Of a stretch of 64,000 bases of DNA, positions 24,318 to 32,746 are shown piece by piece. Source of the stretch: Lacrimispora sphenoides (lineage in GTDB: Bacteria; Bacillota; Clostridia; Lachnospirales; Lachnospiraceae); contig NZ_FOIP01000002.1 in the NCBI RefSeq assembly GCF_900105215.1, positions 930,001 to 994,000 of the forward strand, in the 5' to 3' direction. A program made the translations under genes and the position numbers. Under the pieces are notes generated by a model that worked only from the letters and a program-made list of their open reading frames with translations, made no database searches and was not told the DNA's origin. Each line of letters begins with the position of its first letter. The stretch's first letter is position 1.

Positions 24318-25182
24318 CGATATAGTGGCAGTGGACCATGTAAGCGCACAGATACGGGATGGAAATGTATTTGGCCTGATTGGAACCAATGGAGCTGGAA
24401 AAAGTACATTTTTAAGGATGCTGAGCGGTATCTTAAAGCCTGATGAAGGAAATGTTACCATCGATGGAGAACAGATCTTTGAAAATGAAAAGGTGAAAGG
24501 CCGGTTTTTCTACATTTCCGACGACCAATACTATTTTAATAACGCTTCACCCCTTGATATGATGGAGTTCTACAGCAGGATCTACCCCCAGTTTAACAAG
24601 GAACGCTTCCACAATCTTTTGGGAAGTTTCGGACTGGAAGCCCGGAGAAAGGTCCATACTTTTTCTAAGGGTATGAAAAAACAGCTTTCCGTCATTTGCG
24701 GGATATGTGCCAATACGGATTATCTTTTCTGTGATGAAACCTTTGACGGACTTGATCCGGTGATGCGCCAGGCAGTTAAGAGCATATTTGCAAATGATAT
24801 GTCTGAGAGAAATTTAACTCCTATCATTGCTTCCCATAACTTAAGAGAGTTAGAGGATATCTGCGATCATGTGGGTCTTCTTCACAGGGGTGGGATACTG
24901 CTTTCCAGGGATTTAGATGATATGAAACTCAACATCCATAAGCTGCAGTGTGTTTTAAAGGATGGGATGACTGCCGAAGACTTAACGGCCCTGCAGCGTA
25001 TTAAGACAGAAACAAGAGGAAAACTCTATACCATTACGGTTAGGGGAACCAGAGAAGAAGTGGAAGGGCTGATGGAATCTTACCAACCGGTTTTTTATGA
25101 GATTATCCCATTATCTCTGGAAGAAATATTCATTAGCGAGACGGAGGTGGCAGGATATGACATCAAAAAGCTTATTTTATAA
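24283..25182 (+). CDS. ABC transporter ATP-binding protein
   Basis: The 299-residue cytoplasmic ATPase has a Walker A GTNGAGKST (residues 34-42, Lys40), a signature-like FSKGMKKQLSV and a Walker B YLFCDETFDGLDP, with the switch His in IIASHN. The signature departs from LSGGQ, as in other YtrB-like ATPases. A short C-terminal domain follows. It pairs with the membrane protein encoded from 25157, whose start it overlaps by 26 bases. The GntR-ATPase-permease order is that of a regulated export or stress-response transporter. The substrate is unknown. Confidence 0.9.
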   Translation: MIKAENLTKKFDDIVAVDHVSAQIRDGNVFGLIGTNGAGKSTFLRMLSGILKPDEGNVTIDGEQIFENEKVKGRFFYISDDQYYFNNASPLDMMEFYSRIYPQFNKERFHNLLGSFGLEARRKVHTFSKGMKKQLSVICGICANTDYLFCDETFDGLDPVMRQAVKSIFANDMSERNLTPIIASHNLRELEDICDHVGLLHRGGILLSRDLDDMKLNIHKLQCVLKDGMTAEDLTALQRIKTETRGKLYTITVRGTREEVEGLMESYQPVFYEIIPLSLEEIFISETEVAGYDIKKLIL

Positions 25183-27334
25183 TCTATTAAGAGAAGATGG
25201 CAAAAGACGCCTTTGGTCCATGGCACTGTCATTTTTAGTGTTTTTCTTTACCTTTCCGGTGGGAATCGCACTTTCTTTAAGTGAACGAATGAGAGGAGAA
25301 ATTGATCTTACGTATATTATATCCACCCTGAAATCCTGGCTGGGCTTTCAGAACGGCTGGGTTGCGGCAGTGATTATACTCCTGTCACTTATTATGGGAG
25401 TGACCAGCTTTTCTTATCTTCATTCCAGGCAGAAGGTGGATTTTTATCACGGTATTCCAGTAAACAGGAAGCATTTGTTCTGGGTGAATTATTTTAATGG
25501 TATTCTTATTCCGGCAGCCGTATATGGGGTGAATTTAATCATTGCCATGGGAGTGATTGCAGTGAACGGCATTTCTCCTGTGGAGGTATGGAAAACAGCC
25601 CTTTCGGGATTCCTGCTGTTTATGATCCACTACTGCATGATGTATTCCGTGACTGTGATATCCATGATTCTAACAGGAAATGTTCTGGTTGGAATTCTTG
25701 GAAATCTGGTATTGCAATTTTATTTTGTATGTGTGATCGGAATTCTGGAATACTGCTACAGCAGCTTTTTCTATACCAGCTACCGCGCAGGCGGGAATGT
25801 ATTTAACCGGTTCATGGATAAATGCTCGGCATTTGCCCTGTTCATGGTAAACTTAGATCGGCTGCAGCCAGGGAGTCCGGCAGGAACTAAGACTGTCAGG
25901 ATTTTAGCGGTTCTTGCCGTAACAGTAGTTTTGACCCTCCTTTCTTTCTGGCTGTATAAAAAGAGAGGCTCAGAAGCAGCAGGAAGAGCCATGGCATTTA
26001 AGATCAGCATGCCGGTAATCAGGATTCCGATTGTGGTTTTATCGTCTCTTGGCGGAAGCATTTTTTTCTGGTCCATGCGTTCCAGCGTAGGCTGGGGTAT
26101 ATTCGGACTGATTTGCGGAATGCTTTTATCCCACTGCGTCATTGAGATCATTTATCATTTTGAATTCAGAAAACTGTTTTGCCATTGGAAACAGATGGGA
26201 GCCTGTGCCTTGTTGGCAGCAGTGATATTCTGCGGCTTCCGTTATGATTTGTTTGGGTATGACGGATATATACCGTCTGAAGCCTCCATCGAATCCGTTG
26301 CGGTTTCCATGTCGGATGTGAACTTCTGGGTTTCTTATGGAAGCGCAAAGCAGAATTCCCTGGGAGAATATTACTGGGAGTATCAGGATTCCGATGAATA
26401 TATATTCAATCATATGAAGCTTAAGGATACGGCGCCGGTTTTGGCTTTGGTACGTGATGCTGTGGACTGGAACCAGAAGCTGCATCATGGAGATGATTAT
26501 TCTGATACGTGGGACAATGGAAGTATAAGCTATAATTTTTCCATAAAATACACGCTTAAAAACGGCAAGAATATTTACCGCACCTACCATTTATCCGGAG
26601 ATGAAGTCCGGCCTGAGATCGCGGAGATCTTTGAGAACCAGGAGTTTGCAAAAGCGGTTTATCCCATCCTTCTCCAGACTCCGGAAGATACTGCCTGGGT
26701 TAGGATAAGCAGGGGAGAGCAGACCAATGTTGTCAGCCGTGACAGAAACGGTACAGAGAAAGCCATGACAGATAAATTACTCCTTGCCTATCAAGAGGAT
26801 CTAAAAAACTTAAAAGTGGAAACCATGGAAAAGGAATATCCGGTGGCTACCATCCAGTTTTTAACGAAGATGCAGGCAAATGCGGAAACAAAGCGGGAAG
26901 AAATCCAGAGCTCCTGGAAATACAGCGATGTTACCTCAAGAGGGTATTATCCGGTTTATCCTTCCTTTAAAAACACTCTGGAACTATTGAAAGAGTGTGA
27001 GGTTGACGTAGAGAGCTGGAATAGCCTGGAAAATGTCAAAGAAATCAATATCGATGCCTATCAGTTCAATGATTACCGTTCCACATATGAAGATAAAGAC
27101 TCTCAATATTTAACAATTACCGATGAGGAACAGATTAGTCAGATCATGAGCTTTGCGGCAATCGATGGGTATTCCAACATGAATCCTTTTGGCGGCAGGG
27201 GAGAGGAACGGATTAGCTTCTCAGCAGTAACGGAATCAGGGGGAAGAAGAAGTGAAACTTCCTGTACCATTCCTTTGAATCAATTGCCGGAATCCGTTAA
27301 AAATGAAATCAATAAGATAAAAAAAGACGTGTAA
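25157..27334 (+). CDS. ABC transporter membrane protein with large C-terminal domain
   Basis: The 725-residue protein begins MTSKSLFYNLLREDGKRRLW. It has about eight membrane helices in the first 375 residues, including FSYLHSRQKVDFYHGIPVNRKHLFWVNYFNG, a typical ABC-2-type coupling region. A soluble C-terminal part of about 350 residues follows, ending in SVKNEINKIKKDV. This part resembles the DUF6449 type seen in Firmicutes transporters of this class and probably faces outward. ATG 25157 follows GGAGG and overlaps the ATPase gene. The function is presumably export or sensing of an envelope-active compound. Confidence 0.82.
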   Translation: MTSKSLFYNLLREDGKRRLWSMALSFLVFFFTFPVGIALSLSERMRGEIDLTYIISTLKSWLGFQNGWVAAVIILLSLIMGVTSFSYLHSRQKVDFYHGIPVNRKHLFWVNYFNGILIPAAVYGVNLIIAMGVIAVNGISPVEVWKTALSGFLLFMIHYCMMYSVTVISMILTGNVLVGILGNLVLQFYFVCVIGILEYCYSSFFYTSYRAGGNVFNRFMDKCSAFALFMVNLDRLQPGSPAGTKTVRILAVLAVTVVLTLLSFWLYKKRGSEAAGRAMAFKISMPVIRIPIVVLSSLGGSIFFWSMRSSVGWGIFGLICGMLLSHCVIEIIYHFEFRKLFCHWKQMGACALLAAVIFCGFRYDLFGYDGYIPSEASIESVAVSMSDVNFWVSYGSAKQNSLGEYYWEYQDSDEYIFNHMKLKDTAPVLALVRDAVDWNQKLHHGDDYSDTWDNGSISYNFSIKYTLKNGKNIYRTYHLSGDEVRPEIAEIFENQEFAKAVYPILLQTPEDTAWVRISRGEQTNVVSRDRNGTEKAMTDKLLLAYQEDLKNLKVETMEKEYPVATIQFLTKMQANAETKREEIQSSWKYSDVTSRGYYPVYPSFKNTLELLKECEVDVESWNSLENVKEINIDAYQFNDYRSTYEDKDSQYLTITDEEQISQIMSFAAIDGYSNMNPFGGRGEERISFSAVTESGGRRSETSCTIPLNQLPESVKNEINKIKKDV

Positions 27335-27345
27335 GCAGTCTTTCA

Positions 27346-27374
27346 TTGACTTTTTCTTCCAATGACGTTAAAAT
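27346..27374 (+). promoter_or_regulatory. Promoter of the zinc-ribbon gene
   Basis: TTGACT (27346-27351) and TAAAAT (27369-27374) are 17 bases apart, about 32 bases before ATG 27407. Confidence 0.75.
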
Positions 27375-27406
27375 GATAGGAGCATAAGTCAAAGGAGGAA
27401 TCACGG

Positions 27407-27895
27407 ATGGCATTTTTTGAAGAGCTGGGAAAGACACTTAGTGATACCGGCAAAGAGGTTGCAACCAAGGCAAAAGCGCTGACTGAGACGATACAGCTAA
27501 AGACGCAGATCAGTGTAGAGAAAACAAAGCTGGAAGAAGCTTATGCGGTCATCGGTAAACAATTTTACGAAGCGAACAAAGAGCCGGATGAAGCTTATGC
27601 AAAGGCTTACGAAGCTGTTAGGGCCAGCCGGGAAAGAATTGCCGCTCTGGAGATCGAACTGAGCCAAAGCGAGGGAACCCGTATCTGTGCGGAGTGTGGA
27701 GCTAAAGTTCCAAAAAGTTCCTATTACTGTGGAAAGTGTGGAGCTCCTGTAAAGGAAGCAGCCCAGAAGACTGATACAGAAGAAGATATTGTGGAGGAAG
27801 TGGAACCGGAAGCGCCTGCAGAGGAAGTAAATCCAACTGCCGGAATTAATACGGTTAGTGAAGACGCATTTGAACCTACAGAAGAACAGGAATAG
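27407..27895 (+). CDS. Zinc-ribbon domain protein with N-terminal helix
   Basis: The 162-residue soluble protein starts with a long amphipathic helix (about 1-90, MAFFEELGKTLSDTGKEVATK). A zinc ribbon follows with two CxxC pairs (CAECGAKVPKSSYYCGKCG, about 97-117) and then an acidic Glu/Pro/Ala tail. Proteins of this layout are common in Firmicutes and act as adaptors, with no known enzyme activity. AAAGGAGG precedes ATG 27407. It is a single-gene unit with its own promoter and a strong terminator. Confidence 0.82.
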   Translation: MAFFEELGKTLSDTGKEVATKAKALTETIQLKTQISVEKTKLEEAYAVIGKQFYEANKEPDEAYAKAYEAVRASRERIAALEIELSQSEGTRICAECGAKVPKSSYYCGKCGAPVKEAAQKTDTEEDIVEEVEPEAPAEEVNPTAGINTVSEDAFEPTEEQE

Positions 27896-27902
27896 TTACT
27901 TA

Positions 27903-27935
27903 AAAGGCCGGCTTAAAAAGCCGGCCTTTATTTTA
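27903..27935 (+). terminator. Terminator of the zinc-ribbon gene
   Basis: AAAGGCCGGCT (27903-27913) pairs perfectly with AGCCGGCCTTT (27919-27929), followed by ATTTTATT. Confidence 0.9.
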
Positions 27936-28028
27936 TTATTTTCAATTAAAAAAAGTATGTAAATTTTCCGTAAAATGTGGTAGACTAAATCCGACTCTGA
28001 AAAGAAATAAGCTGCAATGAGGTATATC

Positions 28029-29957
28029 ATGAAACTATATGTCAAATGGTTTGGAAGGCTTTTTGCACTTGCTGCCATTATCAATGTCTTTATTGAACTG
28101 GTCAGCAGAAAATCGCTGCCAAGCCTTGGTTTTTATATATGGAGAAGTTTTCCGGTTTTTCTATTGAATACACTGATCATCGCCCTTCCCTTTACCGTTG
28201 TATTTGTGACGAAGCGGAAGGCATTTACCTGCATTACCATATCGTTGATATGGTGTTTTATGGGAGTGGTTAACGGCATCCTGCTTATCTTTCGGACTAC
28301 CCCCTTTACTGCGGCAGATTTTCGTCTGATAAAGTATGCGGTCAGCCTGGCCACGGTTTATTTTACCTGGATGCAGATTATCTTTATTGGGGCTGGCATT
28401 GTATCAGCAGTTATATTTATAGCCGCAGTTTGGCGCAAAGCGCCTGTTTCTAAGGAAAAAGTCCGGTACGGCCTTGGAACAGGGCTTATTGTCATAAGTG
28501 GAGTGGTTGTGCTGGGACTGACAAGCGCCGCTATGAATACGGGACTGGTGGCAGTTCATTTCGGCAATATCGGAGAGGCATTTAAAAGCTATGGTTTTCC
28601 ATACTGCTTTTCCAATTCCATGTTTAACACCGGTATTTCCAAGCCGGAGGGATATGGGACCGAGACAATGGAAGAGATCCGGGATGAGGAACTGGTTCCG
28701 GAGAACACGTATGCTCTGTCTGAGGATACAAAGCCGAATGTGATCATGATTCAGCTGGAATCCTTTTTTGATCCTTCTTTATGGAAAAACAATCCGGTAA
28801 ATTATGATCCCATCCCGTTTTTCCACCACCTTCAACAGAGCTATCCGGGAGGCTATTTAAGTGTACCCTCTGTGGGTGCAGGTACCGCAAATACGGAGTT
28901 TGAAACGATTACAGGCATGAATCTGGATTTTTTCGGCCCAGGAGAGTATCCCTATAAAACCGTGCTAAAGAAAACTCCTTGCGAAAGCGTGGCCTTTGAT
29001 CTAAAAAACTTAGGTTACAGTGCCCATGCGATCCATAACAACGAGGCAACTTTTTATGACAGGAACCGGGTGTTTTCCCAGCTTGGCTTTGATACCTTTA
29101 CCCCCATTGAATATATGAATAACGTAGAAAGAAATCCAACGGGCTGGTGCAAGGACAAGATTCTCACCGGTGAGATCATCAGGACACTGGATTCTACGGC
29201 AGGCCCTGATTTTATCTATACCATTTCTGTTCAGGGACATGGGAAATATCCAAACTTTGAGTATTACTGCCAGCAGATCGGAGAGATGGATCAGTTTATC
29301 CGTTCTCTTGTCAACACCCTGCGTACCAGGAAGGAACCTATTGTTTTGGTCATGTACGGGGACCATTTACCTGGATTTGAGTGGTCAGAGGATGAGATGA
29401 AGAACCGTTCCCTGTTTCAAACCGAATATGTGATATGGAACAACATGAATCTTCCTGTGGAGAAAAAGAATGTGGAGGCTTATCAGCTTGCAGCTCATGT
29501 ATTGGATATGCTTAACATTCATGAGGGAACTATGATGAGGTTTCATCAGAAATATTTCAGTAATCCTGAAACAGAAGAAGAAAGTTATTTAAGGGATATG
29601 AAAACTCTGGAATATGATATTCTTTATGGAAGCCGAGAAGTTTACGGCGGAGAGAGTCCTTACCAGTCCACAAACCTTAAAATGGGAATTGATGATATCG
29701 TTGTTGACCATGTGGTGTACAATGATTCCAATGTTCTGGTTTACGGGGAAAATTTTACTCCTTATTCCAGGATATGTTTTGACGGAAAGGCTGTGGAAAC
29801 CACGTTTGTATGGCCGGAGCTTATTATTGCAAAAGGTGTTCCTGAAAAGAAGATGAAGGATTCAGCGCTTTCCGTTTGGCAGATCGGAAGGGACAAGGTC
29901 CCACTTGGAGAGAGCAAAACCCATCACTGGACGAACAGGATCAGAGATTTGAATTGA
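28029..29957 (+). CDS. LTA synthase-like membrane sulfatase-fold protein
   Basis: The 642-residue protein has about five N-terminal membrane helices (1-190) and an extracellular alkaline-phosphatase-fold (sulfatase) domain, as in lipoteichoic acid synthase LtaS. Visible active-site features are MIQLESFFDP (metal-binding Glu), GAGTANTEFET with the probable catalytic Thr286, SVQGHGKYP and MYGDHLPG. Such enzymes transfer glycerol phosphate from phosphatidylglycerol to an anchor. A C-terminal beta-rich extension (about 525-642) follows. ATG 28029 has GAGG six bases upstream; the ATG at 28017 contains it. The exact polymer is not established. Confidence 0.88.
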   Translation: MKLYVKWFGRLFALAAIINVFIELVSRKSLPSLGFYIWRSFPVFLLNTLIIALPFTVVFVTKRKAFTCITISLIWCFMGVVNGILLIFRTTPFTAADFRLIKYAVSLATVYFTWMQIIFIGAGIVSAVIFIAAVWRKAPVSKEKVRYGLGTGLIVISGVVVLGLTSAAMNTGLVAVHFGNIGEAFKSYGFPYCFSNSMFNTGISKPEGYGTETMEEIRDEELVPENTYALSEDTKPNVIMIQLESFFDPSLWKNNPVNYDPIPFFHHLQQSYPGGYLSVPSVGAGTANTEFETITGMNLDFFGPGEYPYKTVLKKTPCESVAFDLKNLGYSAHAIHNNEATFYDRNRVFSQLGFDTFTPIEYMNNVERNPTGWCKDKILTGEIIRTLDSTAGPDFIYTISVQGHGKYPNFEYYCQQIGEMDQFIRSLVNTLRTRKEPIVLVMYGDHLPGFEWSEDEMKNRSLFQTEYVIWNNMNLPVEKKNVEAYQLAAHVLDMLNIHEGTMMRFHQKYFSNPETEEESYLRDMKTLEYDILYGSREVYGGESPYQSTNLKMGIDDIVVDHVVYNDSNVLVYGENFTPYSRICFDGKAVETTFVWPELIIAKGVPEKKMKDSALSVWQIGRDKVPLGESKTHHWTNRIRDLN

Positions 29958-29964
29958 GTAGGAA

Positions 29965-30006
29965 AAAGAGGGGAGAGCGCAATACTTTTGCGCCTCCCCT
30001 CTTTAT
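29965..30006. terminator. Terminator after the LTA synthase-like gene
   Basis: AAAGAGGGGAG-A-GCGCA pairs with TGCGC-C-TCCCCTCTTT (29965-30004). It lies before the convergent DUF362 gene end at 30044. Confidence 0.85.
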
Positions 30007-30043
30007 GTCTCACATAAAAGGGTATATCTTAAACAATGCTGTA

Positions 30044-31150
30044 TTACAGCGAAATTAATTCGTATTCCGCGCTGCCCAGACCGATTTTCACCGCATGTTC
30101 AATGGAGGATTTCCAGTTTGTGTTGGGATGAGTGTCTTTAAAATGGTCATGGTGATGGCTGCCGTGCTTTTCCAGTATGCTTCCTGCCATAACAGGCTGG
30201 CGGTTTACGGCATCTGCGCAGGCCATATCAAGAGCTACCGGGTTAAAGGAAGCAAACATACCTACATTAGGTATAATGGGGATATCGTTTTCTGAATGGC
30301 AGTCGCAGTAAGGAGATACATCCATAACCAGGCTGATGTGGAAATTTGGCCGGTCTCCGAGAACTGCCTGGGTGTATTCTGCAATTTTGTAGTTCAGGAT
30401 GTCATTGGACTCATCAAAGTCAGTCTCAACGGCATCCACAGGACAGACTCCGATGCAGCGGCCGCAGCCTACGCACCTGTTATGGTCAATAAAAGCCTTT
30501 TTATCCTGGAAAGAGATGGCGCTGTGGGCGCAGTTCTTTTCACAGGCATGACATCCGATACAGGTTTCTTCGCTTACATGTGGCTTTCCGGAGTTATGCA
30601 TCTCCATTTTACCTGCCCGTGAGCCGCAGCCCATTCCAATGTTTTTCAAAGCTCCGCCAAAGCCGGTGCTTTCATGGCCCTTAAAATGGGTAAGAGAAAT
30701 AAAGATATCGGCATCCATTACAGCCCGTCCGATTTTTGCTTCCTTTATGTATTCCCCATTAATGGGAACCAGGCTTTCGTCCGTTCCTTTTAAGCCGTCG
30801 GCAATTAAAACATGGCATCCGGTTGAGAAAGGGGAAAAGCCATTTTCATAAGCGGTATCCAAATGGTCCAGAGCATTTTTCCGGCTTCCCACATACAACG
30901 TGTTGCAATCCGTTAAAAATGGTTTTCCGCCCTGGGATTTTACAAGATCCACCACTGCTTTTGCATAATTGGGGCGTAGAAATGACAGGTTTCCAAGCTC
31001 GCCAAAGTGAATCTTTATGGCTGTATATTTATTCTGAAAGTCAATCTGCTCCAGCATTCCGGCAGTTTTTATAAGTCTCTTAAATTTCTGAGGAAGGTTT
31101 TCCTGAAAGGTGGCATGAAAGCTCGTATAGTAAACCTTTGATTTTTCCAT
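30044..31150 (-). CDS. DUF362 domain protein with two [4Fe-4S] ferredoxin clusters
   Basis: The 368-residue cytoplasmic protein begins with a DUF362 domain (about 1-180: KVYYTSFHATFQENLPQKF, IKIHFGELGN, HFKGHESTGFGGALKNIG). A two-cluster ferredoxin part follows (CIGCHACEKNCAHSAI and CVGCGRCIGVCPVDAV, about 190-245), and then the rest of the DUF362 fold. DUF362 proteins are iron-sulfur redox proteins of unsettled function, common in anaerobes. AAAGGAGACC precedes the ATG at 31150. It is a single gene, divergent from metY, with no partner enzyme nearby. Confidence 0.88.
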   Translation of the reverse strand: MEKSKVYYTSFHATFQENLPQKFKRLIKTAGMLEQIDFQNKYTAIKIHFGELGNLSFLRPNYAKAVVDLVKSQGGKPFLTDCNTLYVGSRKNALDHLDTAYENGFSPFSTGCHVLIADGLKGTDESLVPINGEYIKEAKIGRAVMDADIFISLTHFKGHESTGFGGALKNIGMGCGSRAGKMEMHNSGKPHVSEETCIGCHACEKNCAHSAISFQDKKAFIDHNRCVGCGRCIGVCPVDAVETDFDESNDILNYKIAEYTQAVLGDRPNFHISLVMDVSPYCDCHSENDIPIIPNVGMFASFNPVALDMACADAVNRQPVMAGSILEKHGSHHHDHFKDTHPNTNWKSSIEHAVKIGLGSAEYELISL

Positions 31151-31297
31151 TTCGGTCTCCTTTAATCCGTGATATGATACCGCTTATTATACTGTAAATA
31201 ATCAGGGAATTCAAGAAGGCAATTTGGACTTTATTTCCAGAACTATTTATGCTAAACTAGGAGAAGCAAATGACTACGGTTCACAGGAGGATATAAG

Positions 31298-32581
31298 ATG
31301 AGTCAGAACATTCGTTCCAGAGAGACGGTTTGCATACAGGGCGGCTGGCAGCCGAAAAGCGGCGATGCCAGGGTGCTTCCGATTTTTCAGAGCACTACAT
31401 TTAAGTATGATGACAGCGATAAGATGGGAAGGCTGTTTGATTTGGAGGATGAGGGGTATTTTTATACCAGACTGGCAAATCCTACCAATGATGCGGTGGC
31501 ATCTAAAATCTGCGAGCTGGAAGGCGGGGAGGCTGCTATGCTGACTTCTTCCGGACAGGCTGCCAATTTTTATGCGCTGCTTAACATCTGCCAGGAGGGA
31601 GATCATGTAATCAGCTCTGCTACAATCTACGGCGGCTCCACCAACCTGTTTACCGTAACTTTAAAAAAGATGGGCATTGAATCCACTCTGGTGGATCCGG
31701 GCCTTTCAGAAGAAGAGCTTTTAAAGGCATTTAAGCCAAATACAAAGGCAGTATTTGGTGAAACCATCGGCAATCCGTCTCTTGTGGTTTTTGATATTGA
31801 GAAGTTTGCGAGGCTTGCACATAAGAACGGTGTTCCTCTGATTGTGGATAATACGTTTGCAACTCCGATCAACTGCCGTCCTTTTGAATGGGGCGCAGAT
31901 ATCGTAACACATTCTACAACAAAATACATGGATGGACATGCCACCAGCGTAGGCGGCTGTATCGTTGACAGCGGAAACTTTGACTGGGAGGCTCATGCTG
32001 AGCGGTATCCGGGGCTTACCTCACCCGACGAATCCTACCATGGCATTGTATATACCCAAAAGTTTGGAAAAAAGGCCTATATTACAAAAGCGACTACTCA
32101 GCTGATGCGAGATCTTGGTGCGATTCCCTCCCCAATGAACTCCTTCCTTTTAAACCTTGGTCTGGAAACCCTGCATCTTCGGGTTCCCCGTCATTGCGAA
32201 AATGCGTTAAAAGTGGCGCAGTATTTAAGCTCAAGGGAAGATGTGGCTTGGATCAAATATCCGGGTCTTGAGGGAGACGAATATCATGAACTGGCAAAAA
32301 AATATATGCCTGATGGCACTTGCGGCGTAATCTCTTTTGGCTTAAAGGGAGGAAGGGAAGCTGCGGTTAAGTTTATGGATGGACTGAAACTGGCGGCTAT
32401 CGTGACTCATGTGGCAGATGCGCGTACTTCCGTTTTACATCCGGCAAGTCATACCCACAGACAGCTGACGGATGAACAGCTTGTTGAAGCAGGAGTTGAT
32501 CCGTCCATGATCCGGCTGAGTGTTGGTATCGAAAATGCAGAGGATATTATGGAAGATATCAGACAGGCGCTGGAACAGTAA
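31298..32581 (+). CDS. metY: O-acetylhomoserine sulfhydrylase (aminocarboxypropyltransferase)
   Basis: This PLP enzyme of the Cys/Met metabolism family makes homocysteine from O-acetylhomoserine and sulfide, feeding methionine synthesis. The 427-residue length fits MetY better than the shorter MetB/MetC enzymes. Visible features are ETVCIQGGWQPKSGDARVLPIFQSTTFKY, YTRLANPTNDAV, SSGQAANF, the cofactor strand IVDNTFATPINCRPFEWGADIVTHSTTKY with the PLP lysine Lys209, and the C-terminal RLSVGIENAEDI. CAGGAGG precedes ATG 31298. I see no SAM riboswitch or T-box in the short upstream region. A terminator follows. Confidence 0.93.
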   Translation: MSQNIRSRETVCIQGGWQPKSGDARVLPIFQSTTFKYDDSDKMGRLFDLEDEGYFYTRLANPTNDAVASKICELEGGEAAMLTSSGQAANFYALLNICQEGDHVISSATIYGGSTNLFTVTLKKMGIESTLVDPGLSEEELLKAFKPNTKAVFGETIGNPSLVVFDIEKFARLAHKNGVPLIVDNTFATPINCRPFEWGADIVTHSTTKYMDGHATSVGGCIVDSGNFDWEAHAERYPGLTSPDESYHGIVYTQKFGKKAYITKATTQLMRDLGAIPSPMNSFLLNLGLETLHLRVPRHCENALKVAQYLSSREDVAWIKYPGLEGDEYHELAKKYMPDGTCGVISFGLKGGREAAVKFMDGLKLAAIVTHVADARTSVLHPASHTHRQLTDEQLVEAGVDPSMIRLSVGIENAEDIMEDIRQALEQ

Positions 32582-32598
32582 AAGAAAAGTATGAGGAG

Positions 32599-32637
32599 CG
32601 GGAAGACTGCGGTATCAGCGGTTTTCCCGTTGTTTTT
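32599..32637 (+). terminator. Terminator of metY
   Basis: A 12-bp stem with two wobble pairs (32599-32610 with 32618-32629) and a 7-base loop is followed by TTGTTTTTG. Confidence 0.75.
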
Positions 32638-32672
32638 GACGTCTTTGAAAAGGATACAGAGCCTTCCGGATG

Positions 32673-32701
32673 TTGCAAGATAAAGATGCAGGCTGTATAA
32701 T
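32673..32701 (+). promoter_or_regulatory. Promoter of the cardiolipin synthase gene
   Basis: TTGCAA (32673-32678) and a perfect TATAAT (32696-32701) are 17 bases apart, about 45 bases before the start codon. Confidence 0.78.
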
Positions 32702-32746
32702 TAAAAAGATGTGATTGTTGAATTGGCAGCATAGGAGGTGCACAAG

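Noticed and set aside
31151..31297. Possible SAM riboswitch or T-box before metY
   Set aside because: The 147 bases lack the conserved T-box sequence, SAM-I core and any terminator hairpin.
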